DNA of 64,000 bases, from the NCBI RefSeq assembly GCF_000307225.1, contig NZ_HE978616.1, forward strand, positions 490,404-554,403. Reading direction: 5' to 3'. Origin of the DNA: Anaerococcus vaginalis (GTDB lineage Bacteria; Bacillota; Clostridia; Tissierellales; Peptoniphilaceae). Under the pieces are notes generated by a model. It had not been told where the DNA came from, did not search any database, and saw nothing but the letters and a program-made list of their open reading frames with translations. Positions 19,943 through 28,325 of this stretch are shown here, one piece after another (position 1 is the stretch's first letter; each line of letters starts with the position of its first letter). A program made the translations under genes and the position numbers.

Positions 19943-20165
19943 TAGTTTTACTTTCTATTAAAGATATTAAATCTGAAAATTTTTCGATTTCATCTAATTC
20001 ATCATCAGAAAATTCGATATCATATTTGTCTTCAACTGCCATAATAAAATCAAGCATATCTATTGAATCTATACCATAATCTGTAATTTCTTTTTCAAAA
20101 TCTATATCTTCTTCATCAACATCTAAATTTTCTTTTACTAATTCAATTAATTCATCTCTAAGCAT
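19929..20165 (-). CDS. acpP: Acyl carrier protein
   Basis: 78-aa acidic protein with the phosphopantetheine attachment motif DSIDMLDF (Ser near residue 38), full length. It carries fatty-acyl intermediates for fatty acid and phospholipid synthesis. The start overlaps the plsX 3' end by 19 bases and the stop lies inside the proposed rnc start, which gives the plsX-acpP-rnc order common in Firmicutes. Confidence 0.96.
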   Translation of the reverse strand: MLRDELIELVKENLDVDEEDIDFEKEITDYGIDSIDMLDFIMAVEDKYDIEFSDDELDEIEKFSDLISLIESKTNEFG

Positions 20166-21136
20166 TTTAATTCTCCTTTTATTTTTTCTATCGTGTCTGT
20201 ATTTATATAATCTATCAAACCTAAAATTGCTGAGCTAAAAGCCTTTATATTAGAACTTCCATGTGCCTTATATACATATTGATTTACTCCTAAAAGTGGT
20301 GCTCCTCCTATGGAATCTGAATTATATTTTGATAAATTATTTTTTAAGGATTTTTTTATCAAGGCTCCGCCAATTTTTGTAGAAAATGATTTATATATAG
20401 CCTCTTTTATTTCTTTGGTAAAAAGACTTATTACACCTTCTGCAGTTTTTATAGCAATATTTCCATCGAACCCATCTGCTATTATTATATTTGTTTTTCC
20501 TGTAAATAAATCTCTTGCCTCTATATTTCCTACAAAATTTATAGGAGCTTCTTCCAATAATTTGTAGGTTTCTTTTGCTAATTTATTTCCTTTTCCTTCT
20601 TCAATTCCAACGTTTAAAAGTGAAACTGTAGGATTTTCTATATTTAGGACATTTTTTGAAAAAACACTAGCCATTATTGCAAAGCCTTTTAAAAATTCCG
20701 CCTTGCAATCCATATTCGCACCAATATCTAATAACAAAGTTGTATTTTCATATGTTGGAAGACTTGTTGCAATACATGCTCTTTTTATACCTTCAATTCT
20801 TCCAGAAATAAAAAGTCCACTTGCAAGAATTGCTCCTGTCGAACCTGCTGAAACTAAACCGTCATAAGCTTCTTCATTTAATTTGTTGAAGGCTTTTACA
20901 AGGCTTGATTCTTTTTTTCTTCTTATAGCTTTTACTGGATCTTCGTTATTTTCAATTTTTTCTTTGGCATCAATTATTTCATAAGATTTTATTCTTCCAT
21001 TAATATATTTTTCTATTTTCTCTTTATCTCCAGAAAAAACCGGTAAAAAATCTTTTTTTTCTAAGGCTTTAATTGTGCCTTCTATTGGAATTTTTATTCC
21101 ATCGTCTGCTCCATAAGTATCTATAATTATCTTCAT
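20147..21136 (-). CDS. plsX: Phosphate acyltransferase PlsX
   Basis: 329-aa enzyme converting acyl-ACP to acyl-phosphate for phosphatidic acid synthesis. It has the N-terminal DTYGADDGIKIPIEG, a variant of the usual DAMGGD motif, together with SAGSTGAILASG, LLDIGANMDCK, NVGIEEGKGN and DGFDGNIAIKTAEG. The Met-Gly of the usual DAMGGD is Tyr-Gly here, a mild deviation. It lies downstream of rpmF behind an intrinsic terminator, so it depends on read-through or an unseen promoter. Confidence 0.94.
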   Translation of the reverse strand: MKIIIDTYGADDGIKIPIEGTIKALEKKDFLPVFSGDKEKIEKYINGRIKSYEIIDAKEKIENNEDPVKAIRRKKESSLVKAFNKLNEEAYDGLVSAGSTGAILASGLFISGRIEGIKRACIATSLPTYENTTLLLDIGANMDCKAEFLKGFAIMASVFSKNVLNIENPTVSLLNVGIEEGKGNKLAKETYKLLEEAPINFVGNIEARDLFTGKTNIIIADGFDGNIAIKTAEGVISLFTKEIKEAIYKSFSTKIGGALIKKSLKNNLSKYNSDSIGGAPLLGVNQYVYKAHGSSNIKAFSSAILGLIDYINTDTIEKIKGELKCLEMN

Positions 21137-21155
21137 AATTTCTCCTTATTTGGAT

Positions 21156-21185
21156 ATTAAAAAAAGATAGTGTTACCACTATCTT
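21156..21185 (-). terminator. Intrinsic terminator/attenuator immediately after rpmF
   Basis: On the minus strand a perfect 9-bp stem AAGATAGTG/CACTATCTT with a 4-base loop (21164-21185) is followed by seven T. The hairpin overlaps the rpmF stop codon, separating highly expressed rpmF from plsX-acpP-rnc. Confidence 0.85.
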
Positions 21186-21363
21186 AATCTAACTCAAGAA
21201 CTTCTTTGCCTTTATGATAACCACAGCTTGGACAAACTCTATGTGGTAACATTGGTTCATGACAATTTGGACACTCTACATAAGATGATTTATTTAATCT
21301 GTAAGCTGAAGCTCTTCTTTTATTTTTTCTTGTTTTTGATGTTCTTCTCTTAGGTACTGCCAT
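21184..21363 (-). CDS. rpmF: 50S ribosomal protein L32
   Basis: 59-aa protein starting [17 protein letters not shown] with a four-cysteine zinc ribbon (CPNCHEP and CPSCGYH), unmistakable L32. An AGGAGGTG Shine-Dalgarno precedes ATG 21363. It has its own consensus promoter at 21403-21431 and a terminator overlapping its stop. The DUF177/YceD gene that usually precedes rpmF is absent; ackA is directly upstream. Confidence 0.97.
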   Translation of the reverse strand: MAVPKRRTSKTRKNKRRASAYRLNKSSYVECPNCHEPMLPHRVCPSCGYHKGKEVLELD

Positions 21364-21402
21364 TCTAACACCTCCTAGTTATGAGTTTTAGCAATCTTAA
21401 AC

Positions 21403-21431
21403 ATTATATAAGCAAATGTTAAAATTGTCAA
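21403..21431 (-). promoter_or_regulatory. Consensus sigma-A promoter of rpmF
   Basis: TTGACA (21426-21431) and TATAAT (21403-21408), both perfect consensus hexamers with a 17-base spacer. The -35 box begins one base after the ackA stop, so rpmF is transcribed independently of ackA. Confidence 0.9.
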
Positions 21432-21432
21432 G

Positions 21433-22620
21433 TTAAACTAGTTTTTTAGTGTCTCTTGCAATCATTAATTCTTCGTTTGTTGCTATAACAAAAATTTTAA
21501 CTTTTGAATCGTCTGTTGATATTAAATGACAACCGCCACGAACGTTATTTCTTTCAGAATCAATTTTGATTCCAAATTGTTCAAAGCCTTTCATAATGTC
21601 AGCTCTCATTGTTGCAGAATTTTCTCCAATTCCACCAGTAAAGACAATTGCATCAGTTCTTCCGATTTCTGCCATATATCCTGCAACATATCTTTTTGCT
21701 CTGTTAGCAAACATTTTAAGGGCAATATCTGCTCTTTCATTTCCTTCATTTGCTGCATTTTCAAGATCTCTAAAGTCTGATGATACTCCAGAAACTCCAA
21801 GAACTCCTGATTCCTTGTTTAAGATATTGTCCATTTTTTTTGTATCATATCCATATTCATTCATTAAATATGTTACAACTGTTGGATCTAGGTCTCCACT
21901 TCTTGTTCCCATCACAAGTCCTTCAAGTGGTGTAAGTCCCATTGTTGTATCAAATGATTTTCCTTCTTTAATTGCACAAATTGAAGAACCATTTCCTAAG
22001 TGGCATGAAATCATATTTAATTCGTTTTGATTTTTTTCTAAAACTTCAGCAGTTTTTTGTGTTATAAAATCATGGCTTGTTCCGTGGAATCCATATTTTC
22101 TTATGGCTTGTTCTTCGTAATATTTATAATCTATTCCATAAAGGAAAGTTTCTTTTGGCATTGATTGGTGGAAAGCTGTATCAAAAACTGCTACATTTTT
22201 TACATTTGGTAAAAGTTTTTCACAAGCTTCAAGTCCCATCATATTTGCTGGGTTGTGTAATGGTGCGAATTTTGAATATTCCTTAACTGCTTTTCTAACT
22301 TCTTCATCTATTACAACTGATTTTGTTATTTTTTCTCCACCGTGAACAAATCTATGGCCAACTGCATCAATTTCTGAAAGATCTGAAATAACTCCATTTT
22401 CTTTGTCAGTTATTGCATCAAAAACATGCTTAACTGCTTCTGTATGATCTTTCATATCTTCTTCTATTATATATTCGTCGTCGCCTTTTTCTTGTTTAAG
22501 TCTTGAGCCATCTATTCCAATTCTTTCTACAAGCCCCTTTACTAAAACTTCTTCATTGTCCATATCAAATAATTGATATTTTAGAGATGAAGATCCACAG
22601 TTGATAACTAATATTTTCAT
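21433..22620 (-). CDS. ackA: Acetate kinase
   Basis: 395-aa ASKHA-fold enzyme making ATP and acetate from acetyl phosphate, typical of fermentative anaerobes. Motifs: VINCGSSSLKYQLFD at the N-terminus, GHRFVHGGEKI, FDTAFHQSMP, RKYGFHGTSHDF, CHLGNGSSICAIKEG and FTGGIGENS. Full length. No pta gene is in the window. It lies 11 bases downstream of the PilX-like gene and may be co-transcribed with the pilus set. Confidence 0.97.
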   Translation of the reverse strand: MKILVINCGSSSLKYQLFDMDNEEVLVKGLVERIGIDGSRLKQEKGDDEYIIEEDMKDHTEAVKHVFDAITDKENGVISDLSEIDAVGHRFVHGGEKITKSVVIDEEVRKAVKEYSKFAPLHNPANMMGLEACEKLLPNVKNVAVFDTAFHQSMPKETFLYGIDYKYYEEQAIRKYGFHGTSHDFITQKTAEVLEKNQNELNMISCHLGNGSSICAIKEGKSFDTTMGLTPLEGLVMGTRSGDLDPTVVTYLMNEYGYDTKKMDNILNKESGVLGVSGVSSDFRDLENAANEGNERADIALKMFANRAKRYVAGYMAEIGRTDAIVFTGGIGENSATMRADIMKGFEQFGIKIDSERNNVRGGCHLISTDDSKVKIFVIATNEELMIARDTKKLV

Positions 22621-22631
22621 TTATTCCTCCA

Positions 22632-23546
22632 TTAAAATACTTTTTTCGATTTAATTTCAATATATTTTGGATTTTCTATATCATTTATGTAGTCATAAGA
22701 CCTATTTTTTTCAAATTTATAATTGACTATATCATTATAATCATTTTGAGATATTAATTGACCATTTATAGTAAGTTTGCTATTATTTTTTGAAATAATA
22801 TCGCCTTTTATTATAAGCAAACCATCCAAAATAAAATCATTTTCCAAAATTAAATCTTTTCCAACAATAACTATACCACTAATTCGTCTTGCTGTCTTAG
22901 TTTTATTAAAAAAAATCTTTTTTTTCATTTGATAAGTTGCTATTTTTTTCTAAAAAAATCCTTGTTTGAGCTTTCATTTGATTTTATTTTTTTATTTTCT
23001 GCTTTTACTTTCAAATCTTTTTTTATTTTCAGGAAAGCATTATTATAATCTTTTTTTATTTGATAATTATCATATTCTTCAAATTTTTTATCTTTAAATT
23101 TTAAATTTTCAAAAAAATTCATCAAATTTATCAGATAAAATAATTTTTTTATCTTCTTTTATCTGATATTTTTCTTTTAATTCTAGGGAAACTACAAGGT
23201 CTGCTCTGGAATTTCCTATTATTTTTACTCCTCTCAAAACAAAATCCTTATCTTTTTGTTTTTGAATTTTCACTTTTTCTTTTTTTCCAAAATATTCTAT
23301 TTCATATTCGTGCCACGAATTGTCATTTTTTTTATTTATATCTTCTAGGCTTTCTATAAGACTTTTTTTGTCATCAAATACAATGTTATAGGCTGATTCT
23401 AATTCGTATATTGCTTTTTTTCTATCATACAAATCCTTGTTCAAATCATTGTTATTTTTAGCCTGCTCATATATGAAGGCTAGGCTTATTGATAAAAGGG
23501 TCAATATAATTAGAAGATATATTGATAAAAATCCTCTTTTTTTCAT
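22632..23546 (-). CDS. PilX/GspK-like pilus protein with beta-helix-like C-terminus (two apparent frameshifts; composite)
   Basis: Three consecutive minus-strand fragments (23109-23546, 22940-23125, 22632-22928) read as one protein of about 304 aa if the A7 run (+ strand) at 23111-23117 and the T7 run at 22943-22949 are each off by one base. The N-terminus MKKRGFLSIYLLIILTLL is a prepilin-like leader whose mature position 5 is Tyr instead of Glu, as in GspK/PilX tip-type minor pilins. The C-terminal third alternates short strands (GIVIVGKDLILENDF, GLLIIKGDIIS), resembling short right-handed beta-helix domains of pilus adhesins; that likeness is inference. No Shine-Dalgarno precedes the internal fragments, which supports one gene. 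Last gene of the pilus set. Confidence 0.55.
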
Positions 23547-24013
23547 TCAAGTCTCCTAATATAAGTCTTATATCTTGAATTTCCTTCTTTTTCATAGAAA
23601 TCTATGTCTATGTAAAATGAATCTTCGCCTTTATCGTAGGTAATTTTAGAAGATTTACAAAATCCTATTGGTATTTTTGTTTCTTTTTTGCTTGTTGAAT
23701 TAAGCTTATTAATGTGGACATATAAATTTTTTCCTATTTGTTCAAACCTATAAGTGGAAGATTCTTCACCATCACTAATTAATATTTTAAAATTATTTTC
23801 GTCTTTATAATCTATGATTTCATTTGTTTTTCTCATTACATTTTCTATATATAAGATGCAATCTGTTGAATTTTTATAATCCATTTCATCTTCATAAGTT
23901 TTTTTGCTTATAAGTAAATTTGTTTTCACAATATTATTAATAAGAAATATTAAAATTGAAGCTATGGCTATAGCACAAATTAATTCCAAAAGGGTAAATC
24001 CTCTTTTTTTCAT
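23543..24013 (-). CDS. Minor pilin (ComGF/PilW-like pseudopilin)
   Basis: 156-aa protein with a class III prepilin leader KKRG-FTLLEL (Gly at -1, Phe at +1, Glu at +5) and a 20-residue hydrophobic helix, then a polar domain with many Lys/Glu and beta-prone stretches. Likely cleaved and methylated by the prepilin peptidase encoded upstream. Both ends overlap neighbours by 4 bases, a tightly coupled operon. Assignment to ComGF/PilW is by position and size only. Confidence 0.75.
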   Translation of the reverse strand: MKKRGFTLLELICAIAIASILIFLINNIVKTNLLISKKTYEDEMDYKNSTDCILYIENVMRKTNEIIDYKDENNFKILISDGEESSTYRFEQIGKNLYVHINKLNSTSKKETKIPIGFCKSSKITYDKGEDSFYIDIDFYEKEGNSRYKTYIRRLE

Positions 24014-24324
24014 TTTTTTACCACCACTTCCAAACTATATTTATCAGATTTTACTTCTATGTATTTTAAATTTTCATTATATGATTTAACACTTGTGTTT
24101 ATCTCAAATCCATTTTCAAAATCTTCGTATTCTCCCTCATCTCTTTTTTTGGATTTTTCTAATACTTCTTGTATGGCAAAGAGCATTTTTGAATCATTCT
24201 TTATTTTATTCGAATTTTGATATACCGAAAAAATTGATGGTAATAAGTAGATCGCAATGATCGTTATAAGGGCAAGACCTACTATTATTTCTATTAAGGT
24301 GAAACCTTTTTTATTTTTATTCAT
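24010..24324 (-). CDS. Minor pilin (PilV/GspI-like pseudopilin)
   Basis: 104-aa protein starting MNKNKKG-FTLIEIIVGLALI, a canonical type IV prepilin cleavage site with Glu5 and a hydrophobic helix, followed by a short globular domain. Size and the GLALITI helix resemble PilV/GspI-type minor pilins. Overlaps its neighbours by 4 and 8 bases. Confidence 0.75.
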   Translation of the reverse strand: MNKNKKGFTLIEIIVGLALITIIAIYLLPSIFSVYQNSNKIKNDSKMLFAIQEVLEKSKKRDEGEYEDFENGFEINTSVKSYNENLKYIEVKSDKYSLEVVVKK

Positions 24325-24724
24325 ATCTAACCCTCCCTGCTATTGGGGAAATAATTATTGAATACATCCTGTCAGATGATGTCAAGTAAATTTCTTTTGC
24401 GCCTCCTACACTTCCTGTAGGTCTAAAGATAAAAGTATTTTGAATTTCTGGATGTATTCTTCTAAATGAAACTTCTTTGATTAATTCATTGTCATTTGCT
24501 CTTCTTATTTCATATTTATTTTTTCTTATTATGATTTTGTAATTATATCCTGTAACTAAAGATTTTTCCCTACAATAATTAATATCTGCTTGTAAATTTT
24601 CTATTTCTTTTCTTTCTTGAATCTTTGGTATTATTCCAGATTTTAATAAGATAAGACTTGAAATTAAAGATATTATAGCAATTGTTATTATTAATTCTAT
24701 TAGGGTAAAGGCTCTTTTTTTCAT
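24317..24724 (-). CDS. Minor pilin (GspH/FimT or ComGD-like pseudopilin)
   Basis: The start ATG at 24724 has a GAGGAG Shine-Dalgarno 7 bases upstream, so the open frame further upstream is not used. The 135-aa product begins MKKRA-FTLIELI: the residue before the cleavage site is Ala where Gly is normal, but Glu5 is kept. The C-terminal part has FRPTGSVGGAKEIYLTS, which resembles the GspH/FimT beta-sandwich signature (F.p.G...g.i). It follows the prepilin peptidase gene by 8 bases. Confidence 0.8.
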   Translation of the reverse strand: MKKRAFTLIELIITIAIISLISSLILLKSGIIPKIQERKEIENLQADINYCREKSLVTGYNYKIIIRKNKYEIRRANDNELIKEVSFRRIHPEIQNTFIFRPTGSVGGAKEIYLTSSDRMYSIIISPIAGRVRYE

Positions 24725-24732
24725 AAAACTCC

Positions 24733-25427
24733 TCAAATAAGTGCCAAGATAAAGGCTATAAAAATATATATGCAAAAGGGAATCATTATTTTAGTTGATC
24801 TTTTTTTTATGGCTATGATTATGGCAAAGAGCCCTCCTAGCCAAATTGATCCTAAAATTAAGTAAATAATTTTTTCATTTTTCAAAAATAAAAATAAGCT
24901 TATATAGAAAAAATAATCTCCATCTCCTATATTTTTTTTCGATACAAAATAAATAAAAAATATATAAGAGTAAATATCAAAAAAATTTTAAAAAATTCTA
25001 AGTCAAAGCCCAGATAAAAAATCCTATTAAAAAATCCTAAAAAGACTAAAATATAAATCTGCTCCATATTGATTTCCATACTTTTAAAATCAATCATAGC
25101 TATTATAAAAGATATAATAAGGGATAAAAAGATCAAAATTCCTTCGAAGAAATCTCTATCTTTCATCGCAAATATAAATAAAAGACCCCCTATTATTTCA
25201 TAAAAAATATATGAAAACGGGATCTTTTTATGGCAAAATCTACACCTAGCTTTCAAGCTTATATAAGAGATAATTGGTATAAGATCTCTTTTTAATATTT
25301 TTTTATTGCAATATATGCAGTGACTTTCTGGAAAAACTATACTTTCTCCTCTAAGACTTCTTTCACACACCAAGTTGGAAAAAGAGCCAAATATAGCTCC
25401 CAAGAAAAAATATATTATATAAATCAT
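24733..25427 (-). CDS. Prepilin peptidase (PilD/ComC) with one apparent frameshift
   Basis: Polytopic aspartic protease that cleaves and N-methylates prepilins. It starts MIYIIYFFLGAIFGSFSNLV; the FGSF motif is followed by the zinc-type cysteines CIYCNKK and CRFCHKK. The first catalytic Asp is in AMIDFKSM. The second catalytic motif GDGD lies in another frame, reached if the T8 run at 24932-24939 is T9 (RKKNIGDGDYFFYISL). The repaired protein, about 231 aa, ends at 24733. Without repair the protease would lack its second aspartate. Confidence 0.85.
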
Positions 25428-25798
25428 TTTGATTCTACTGCTTCAAGATCTACTGTTATTTTGGAATTTTTAGGATCAATAGTTACTTTATATGACTTTC
25501 CCTTCAATTCATTCAAGCCTTTTGGAACTTGAGGCCATTTTTCTACATAATCTGAATGATCGCCACTATTTTCAGTCCATATTACTTCATTATCGTTTGA
25601 ATTTAATTCATTTAATTTTACACTTGCAGCAGTTTTTAACATTGAAACATTTGCCTTATGGGCAGTTATTGCTGCTTGCTCTTTTGATTTTTGATATTTT
25701 GGAATTGCTATTGCCGCAAGCATGGCTATTATGGCTATTACTATAATTAACTCAATTAAGGTAAATCCTCTTTTTTTATTTTTCATCTTATTTAACAT
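25424..25798 (-). CDS. Major pilin / ComGC-like type IV pilin
   Basis: 124-aa pilin; start ATG 25798 chosen because AAGGAG lies just upstream (overlapping the pilC stop), giving MLNKMKNKKRG-FTLIELIIVIAIIAMLAAIAIPKYQ, a textbook class III signal with Glu5 and the ALPxY-like kink. The C-terminal domain is short with no cysteine pair, so no disulfide loop. Probably the main subunit of a competence pseudopilus or thin type IV pilus. The stop overlaps the peptidase start. Confidence 0.88.
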   Translation of the reverse strand: MLNKMKNKKRGFTLIELIIVIAIIAMLAAIAIPKYQKSKEQAAITAHKANVSMLKTAASVKLNELNSNDNEVIWTENSGDHSDYVEKWPQVPKGLNELKGKSYKVTIDPKNSKITVDLEAVESK

Positions 25799-25808
25799 TA
25801 ACTTCTCC

Positions 25809-26905
25809 TTAAAAATTAATGGTATTGACCGAATCAAACATTGGTATGGCAACAGAAAAAACTACAAATCCTACTATTAATGCCATAAAAAGAATCAAAA
25901 AAGGTTCAGCCAAACTTGAAATCCTCTTTAGCCTATAAATATATTCGTTAGCATAATAATAAGAAGCTTTTTTTAATGAACTTGTCATATCTCCGCTATC
26001 TTCACCAACTTTAATCATTGCAATAAATAATTTTGTAAAAACATTTTCTTTTTCTAAAGAAAATGAGAGACTGTTTCCCAATTTCAAACTATTTTCTACA
26101 TTCAAAAGAATTTCTCTTAAATATAAGTTCTTAAAAGAATTTTTGATTATATTTATACTTTCTATGATATCTACATCACCTTTTTTTAGGATATATAAAA
26201 GCGAGGTAATTTGATATTCAATATTTAAAATCCTAAACTTTTTCAAAAAAATATTTTCAAACAAAAATTTATCCATCCTATATTTATATTTTTCTTTTTT
26301 CTTAAAAAATAAATCAGAAAAATTACAAATAAAAGCCCAAAAATTATAAATAATCCATTTTTATTTAAAAAATCTGATATCGATAAGAGAATTTTTGTAG
26401 AAATGGGTAATTTTTTTGAATTTTCCTCGAAAATTTCAATAAAAGTAGGCATAACTTTTGTAAGAATTGTTATAACAACCCCTATTGTTACAATAAGTAA
26501 GATAATAGGATAAAGTAGAGCCTCTTTTATTTTATTTTTGTTTTTGCTTTCTTCGGTCATATATGTAGACAAGTCATCCAATATATTGGAAAGATTTCCA
26601 CTTGCATCACCACTTTTTATAAAGGCTGTTACTATTGGTCCAAAAGATTTTTCTTCTTTTAAAAAAGCCTCATAAGCCCCATCGCCTTTATTAAGTCCTA
26701 AAGACACATTGACCAAAGCCTTGTTCAATTTTTTATCAAGTCTTTGGTCAATTATTATTAATAAACTTTCATATAAGGATACAGACGAGTCAATAAGTAA
26801 GCTAAGTTGCTTTAGAAACAAGGATAAAATATTTGAATTTATCCTAAAACCACCTATATCCTTATTTAAAAAAGCCTTCAGCTTATCAAATTTTATTTTA
26901 CTCAA
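25809..26905 (-). CDS. Type II secretion/type IV pilus inner-membrane platform protein (PilC/ComGB/GspF; one apparent frameshift)
   Basis: Polytopic platform protein with the duplicated T2SSF domain. First repeat: LFLKQLSLLIDSSVSLYESL and FIKSGDASGNLSNILDDLS. Second repeat: ITSLLYILKKGDVDIIESI and MIKVGEDSGDMTSSLKKAS. The two halves are in different frames and join (RKKEKYKYRMDKFL) if the T6 run at 26295-26300 is T7. Likely start TTG at 26905, 1 base after the frr stop; a TTG at 26953 inside frr has no better ribosome site. First gene of the pilus set; no PilB/PilT ATPase precedes it. Confidence 0.85.
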
Positions 26906-26906
26906 A

Positions 26907-27464
26907 TTAAACTTCAAGTAATTCCTTATTTTTATTTTCAACAGTTTTTTCAATTTGCTCTATATATTTTTTAGTTATTTTTTGAACATCATCTTCAATT
27001 GAAAATAAATCATCTTCTGTCAAGTCAGCAGTTTTTTCTGCTTTCTTAGCCTTGTCCAAGGCTTCTCTTCTGATATTTCTAATTTGAATTTTACTATCTT
27101 CAGAATATTCAGAAACTTGTTTAGTAAGCTCTTTTCTTCTTTCTTGAGTTAAGGCTGGAAATGGAAGTCTAATAACTTCCCCATCATTTTGTGGATTTAT
27201 TCCAATATCAGATTTATTAATTGCTTTTTCAATTTCTTTTATATTAGATTTATCCCAAGGTTTTATAACCAAAAGCCTTGGCTCAGGTGTAGATATTGTT
27301 GCAGCTTGATTAATTGGAGTTTGACTTCCATAATATGAAAAAGTAATTCCATCTAATACAGAATCACTAGCCCTGCCTGCTCTTATTTTAGAAATTCTAA
27401 TTTCAAATGATTCACAAGCCTTTTTCATCAAAACTTCAGTATCTTTTATAATCTCATTATACAT
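26907..27464 (-). CDS. frr: Ribosome recycling factor
   Basis: 185-aa RRF, normal length, with a coiled-coil triple helix bundle. Characteristic: [17 protein letters not shown], the [21 protein letters not shown] block, and [17 protein letters not shown] with [12 protein letters not shown]. Overlaps pyrH by 8 bases in the universal pyrH-frr order. Normally followed by uppS-cdsA; here a pilus platform gene follows instead. Confidence 0.97.
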   Translation of the reverse strand: MYNEIIKDTEVLMKKACESFEIRISKIRAGRASDSVLDGITFSYYGSQTPINQAATISTPEPRLLVIKPWDKSNIKEIEKAINKSDIGINPQNDGEVIRLPFPALTQERRKELTKQVSEYSEDSKIQIRNIRREALDKAKKAEKTADLTEDDLFSIEDDVQKITKKYIEQIEKTVENKNKELLEV

Positions 27465-28176
27465 TAAAATTCTCCTTTACAATCGTTCCAATTTCTTTTC
27501 CTTCAACTATTTTAACTAAATTTTCTGGATTATCAATTCCGAAAGCAAGTATAGGCATATCATTATCCATACACAAACTTGTGGCAGTAGAATCCATAAT
27601 TTTTAATCTTTTTTGTAAAATTTCACTATAGGTTAGTTTTTCAAATTTTACTGCATCATCATATTTATTAGGGTCCTTGTCATAAATTCCATCAGTTCCT
27701 TTTTTACCCAATAAAATCATATCAGCATTAATTTCCAAAGCCCTAAGAGATGCTGTTGTATCAGTTGAAAAATATGGAAGACCAGTTCCAGCTGCAAAAA
27801 TTACAATCCTTCCCTTTTCAAGATGCCTTACCGCCCTTCTTCTTATATAAGGTTCTGCAACTTCTTTCATATTAATAGCAGTCATAAGCCTTGTTTCAAG
27901 CCCCATTTTTTCAAGAGTATCTTGAACTCTAAGACCATTCATAACAGTACCAAGCATACCAATAGTATCACTAGTTGCACGCTCAATATGTTGACCACTT
28001 CTACCTCTCCAGAAATTTCCACCGCCAACAACTATGGCAATTTCAAGTCCCATATCTCTAGCTTTTTTTATATTTTCACAAATAAGATCAATGGTATCAT
28101 CATCAAAACCAAATCCCTTATCCTTCGCAAGTGCCTCACCACTTAATTTTAAAACTACTCTTTTTATATCTCGCAA
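27457..28176 (-). CDS. pyrH: UMP kinase
   Basis: 239-aa amino-acid-kinase-fold enzyme phosphorylating UMP. Motifs: [44 protein letters not shown] and [15 protein letters not shown]. The start is TTG at 28176, fixed by an AGGAGG site 9 bases upstream. No tsf or rpsB gene precedes it; an AT-rich intergenic region with a TATAAT box does. Confidence 0.97.
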   Translation of the reverse strand: MRDIKRVVLKLSGEALAKDKGFGFDDDTIDLICENIKKARDMGLEIAIVVGGGNFWRGRSGQHIERATSDTIGMLGTVMNGLRVQDTLEKMGLETRLMTAINMKEVAEPYIRRRAVRHLEKGRIVIFAAGTGLPYFSTDTTASLRALEINADMILLGKKGTDGIYDKDPNKYDDAVKFEKLTYSEILQKRLKIMDSTATSLCMDNDMPILAFGIDNPENLVKIVEGKEIGTIVKENFNV

Positions 28177-28198
28177 AACTTTTCCTCCTATTAGTAAA

Positions 28199-28204
28199 AT
28201 TATA
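28199..28204 (-). promoter_or_regulatory. Putative -10 box of the pyrH-frr promoter
   Basis: TATAAT on the minus strand 22 bases upstream of the pyrH start; the -35 region is a poor match (TTTATC at 17 bases). Probably the entry promoter of the pyrH-frr-pilus cluster. Confidence 0.45.
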
Positions 28205-28325
28205 TACTATTTTTAAATATTGATAAAGTTCTAGCATTAAATTTCATTAAATAGTTTACTATAAATATTCATACCCAAATTCGTAAAAATATATCCTCTT
28301 TAAAATTTATAGATTTTATAATTTA

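Noticed and set aside
21526..22286. Plus-strand open frames of up to 154 codons opposite ackA
   Set aside because: No ribosome site, Ser/Pro/Ile-rich composition expected from the antisense of a coding frame; ackA is intact.
24725..24775. N-terminal extension of the GspH-like minor pilin (start at 24775)
   Set aside because: It would lie inside the 3' end of the prepilin peptidase gene and put 17 extra residues before a complete KKRA-FTLIE leader; ATG 24724 has a GAGGAG site.
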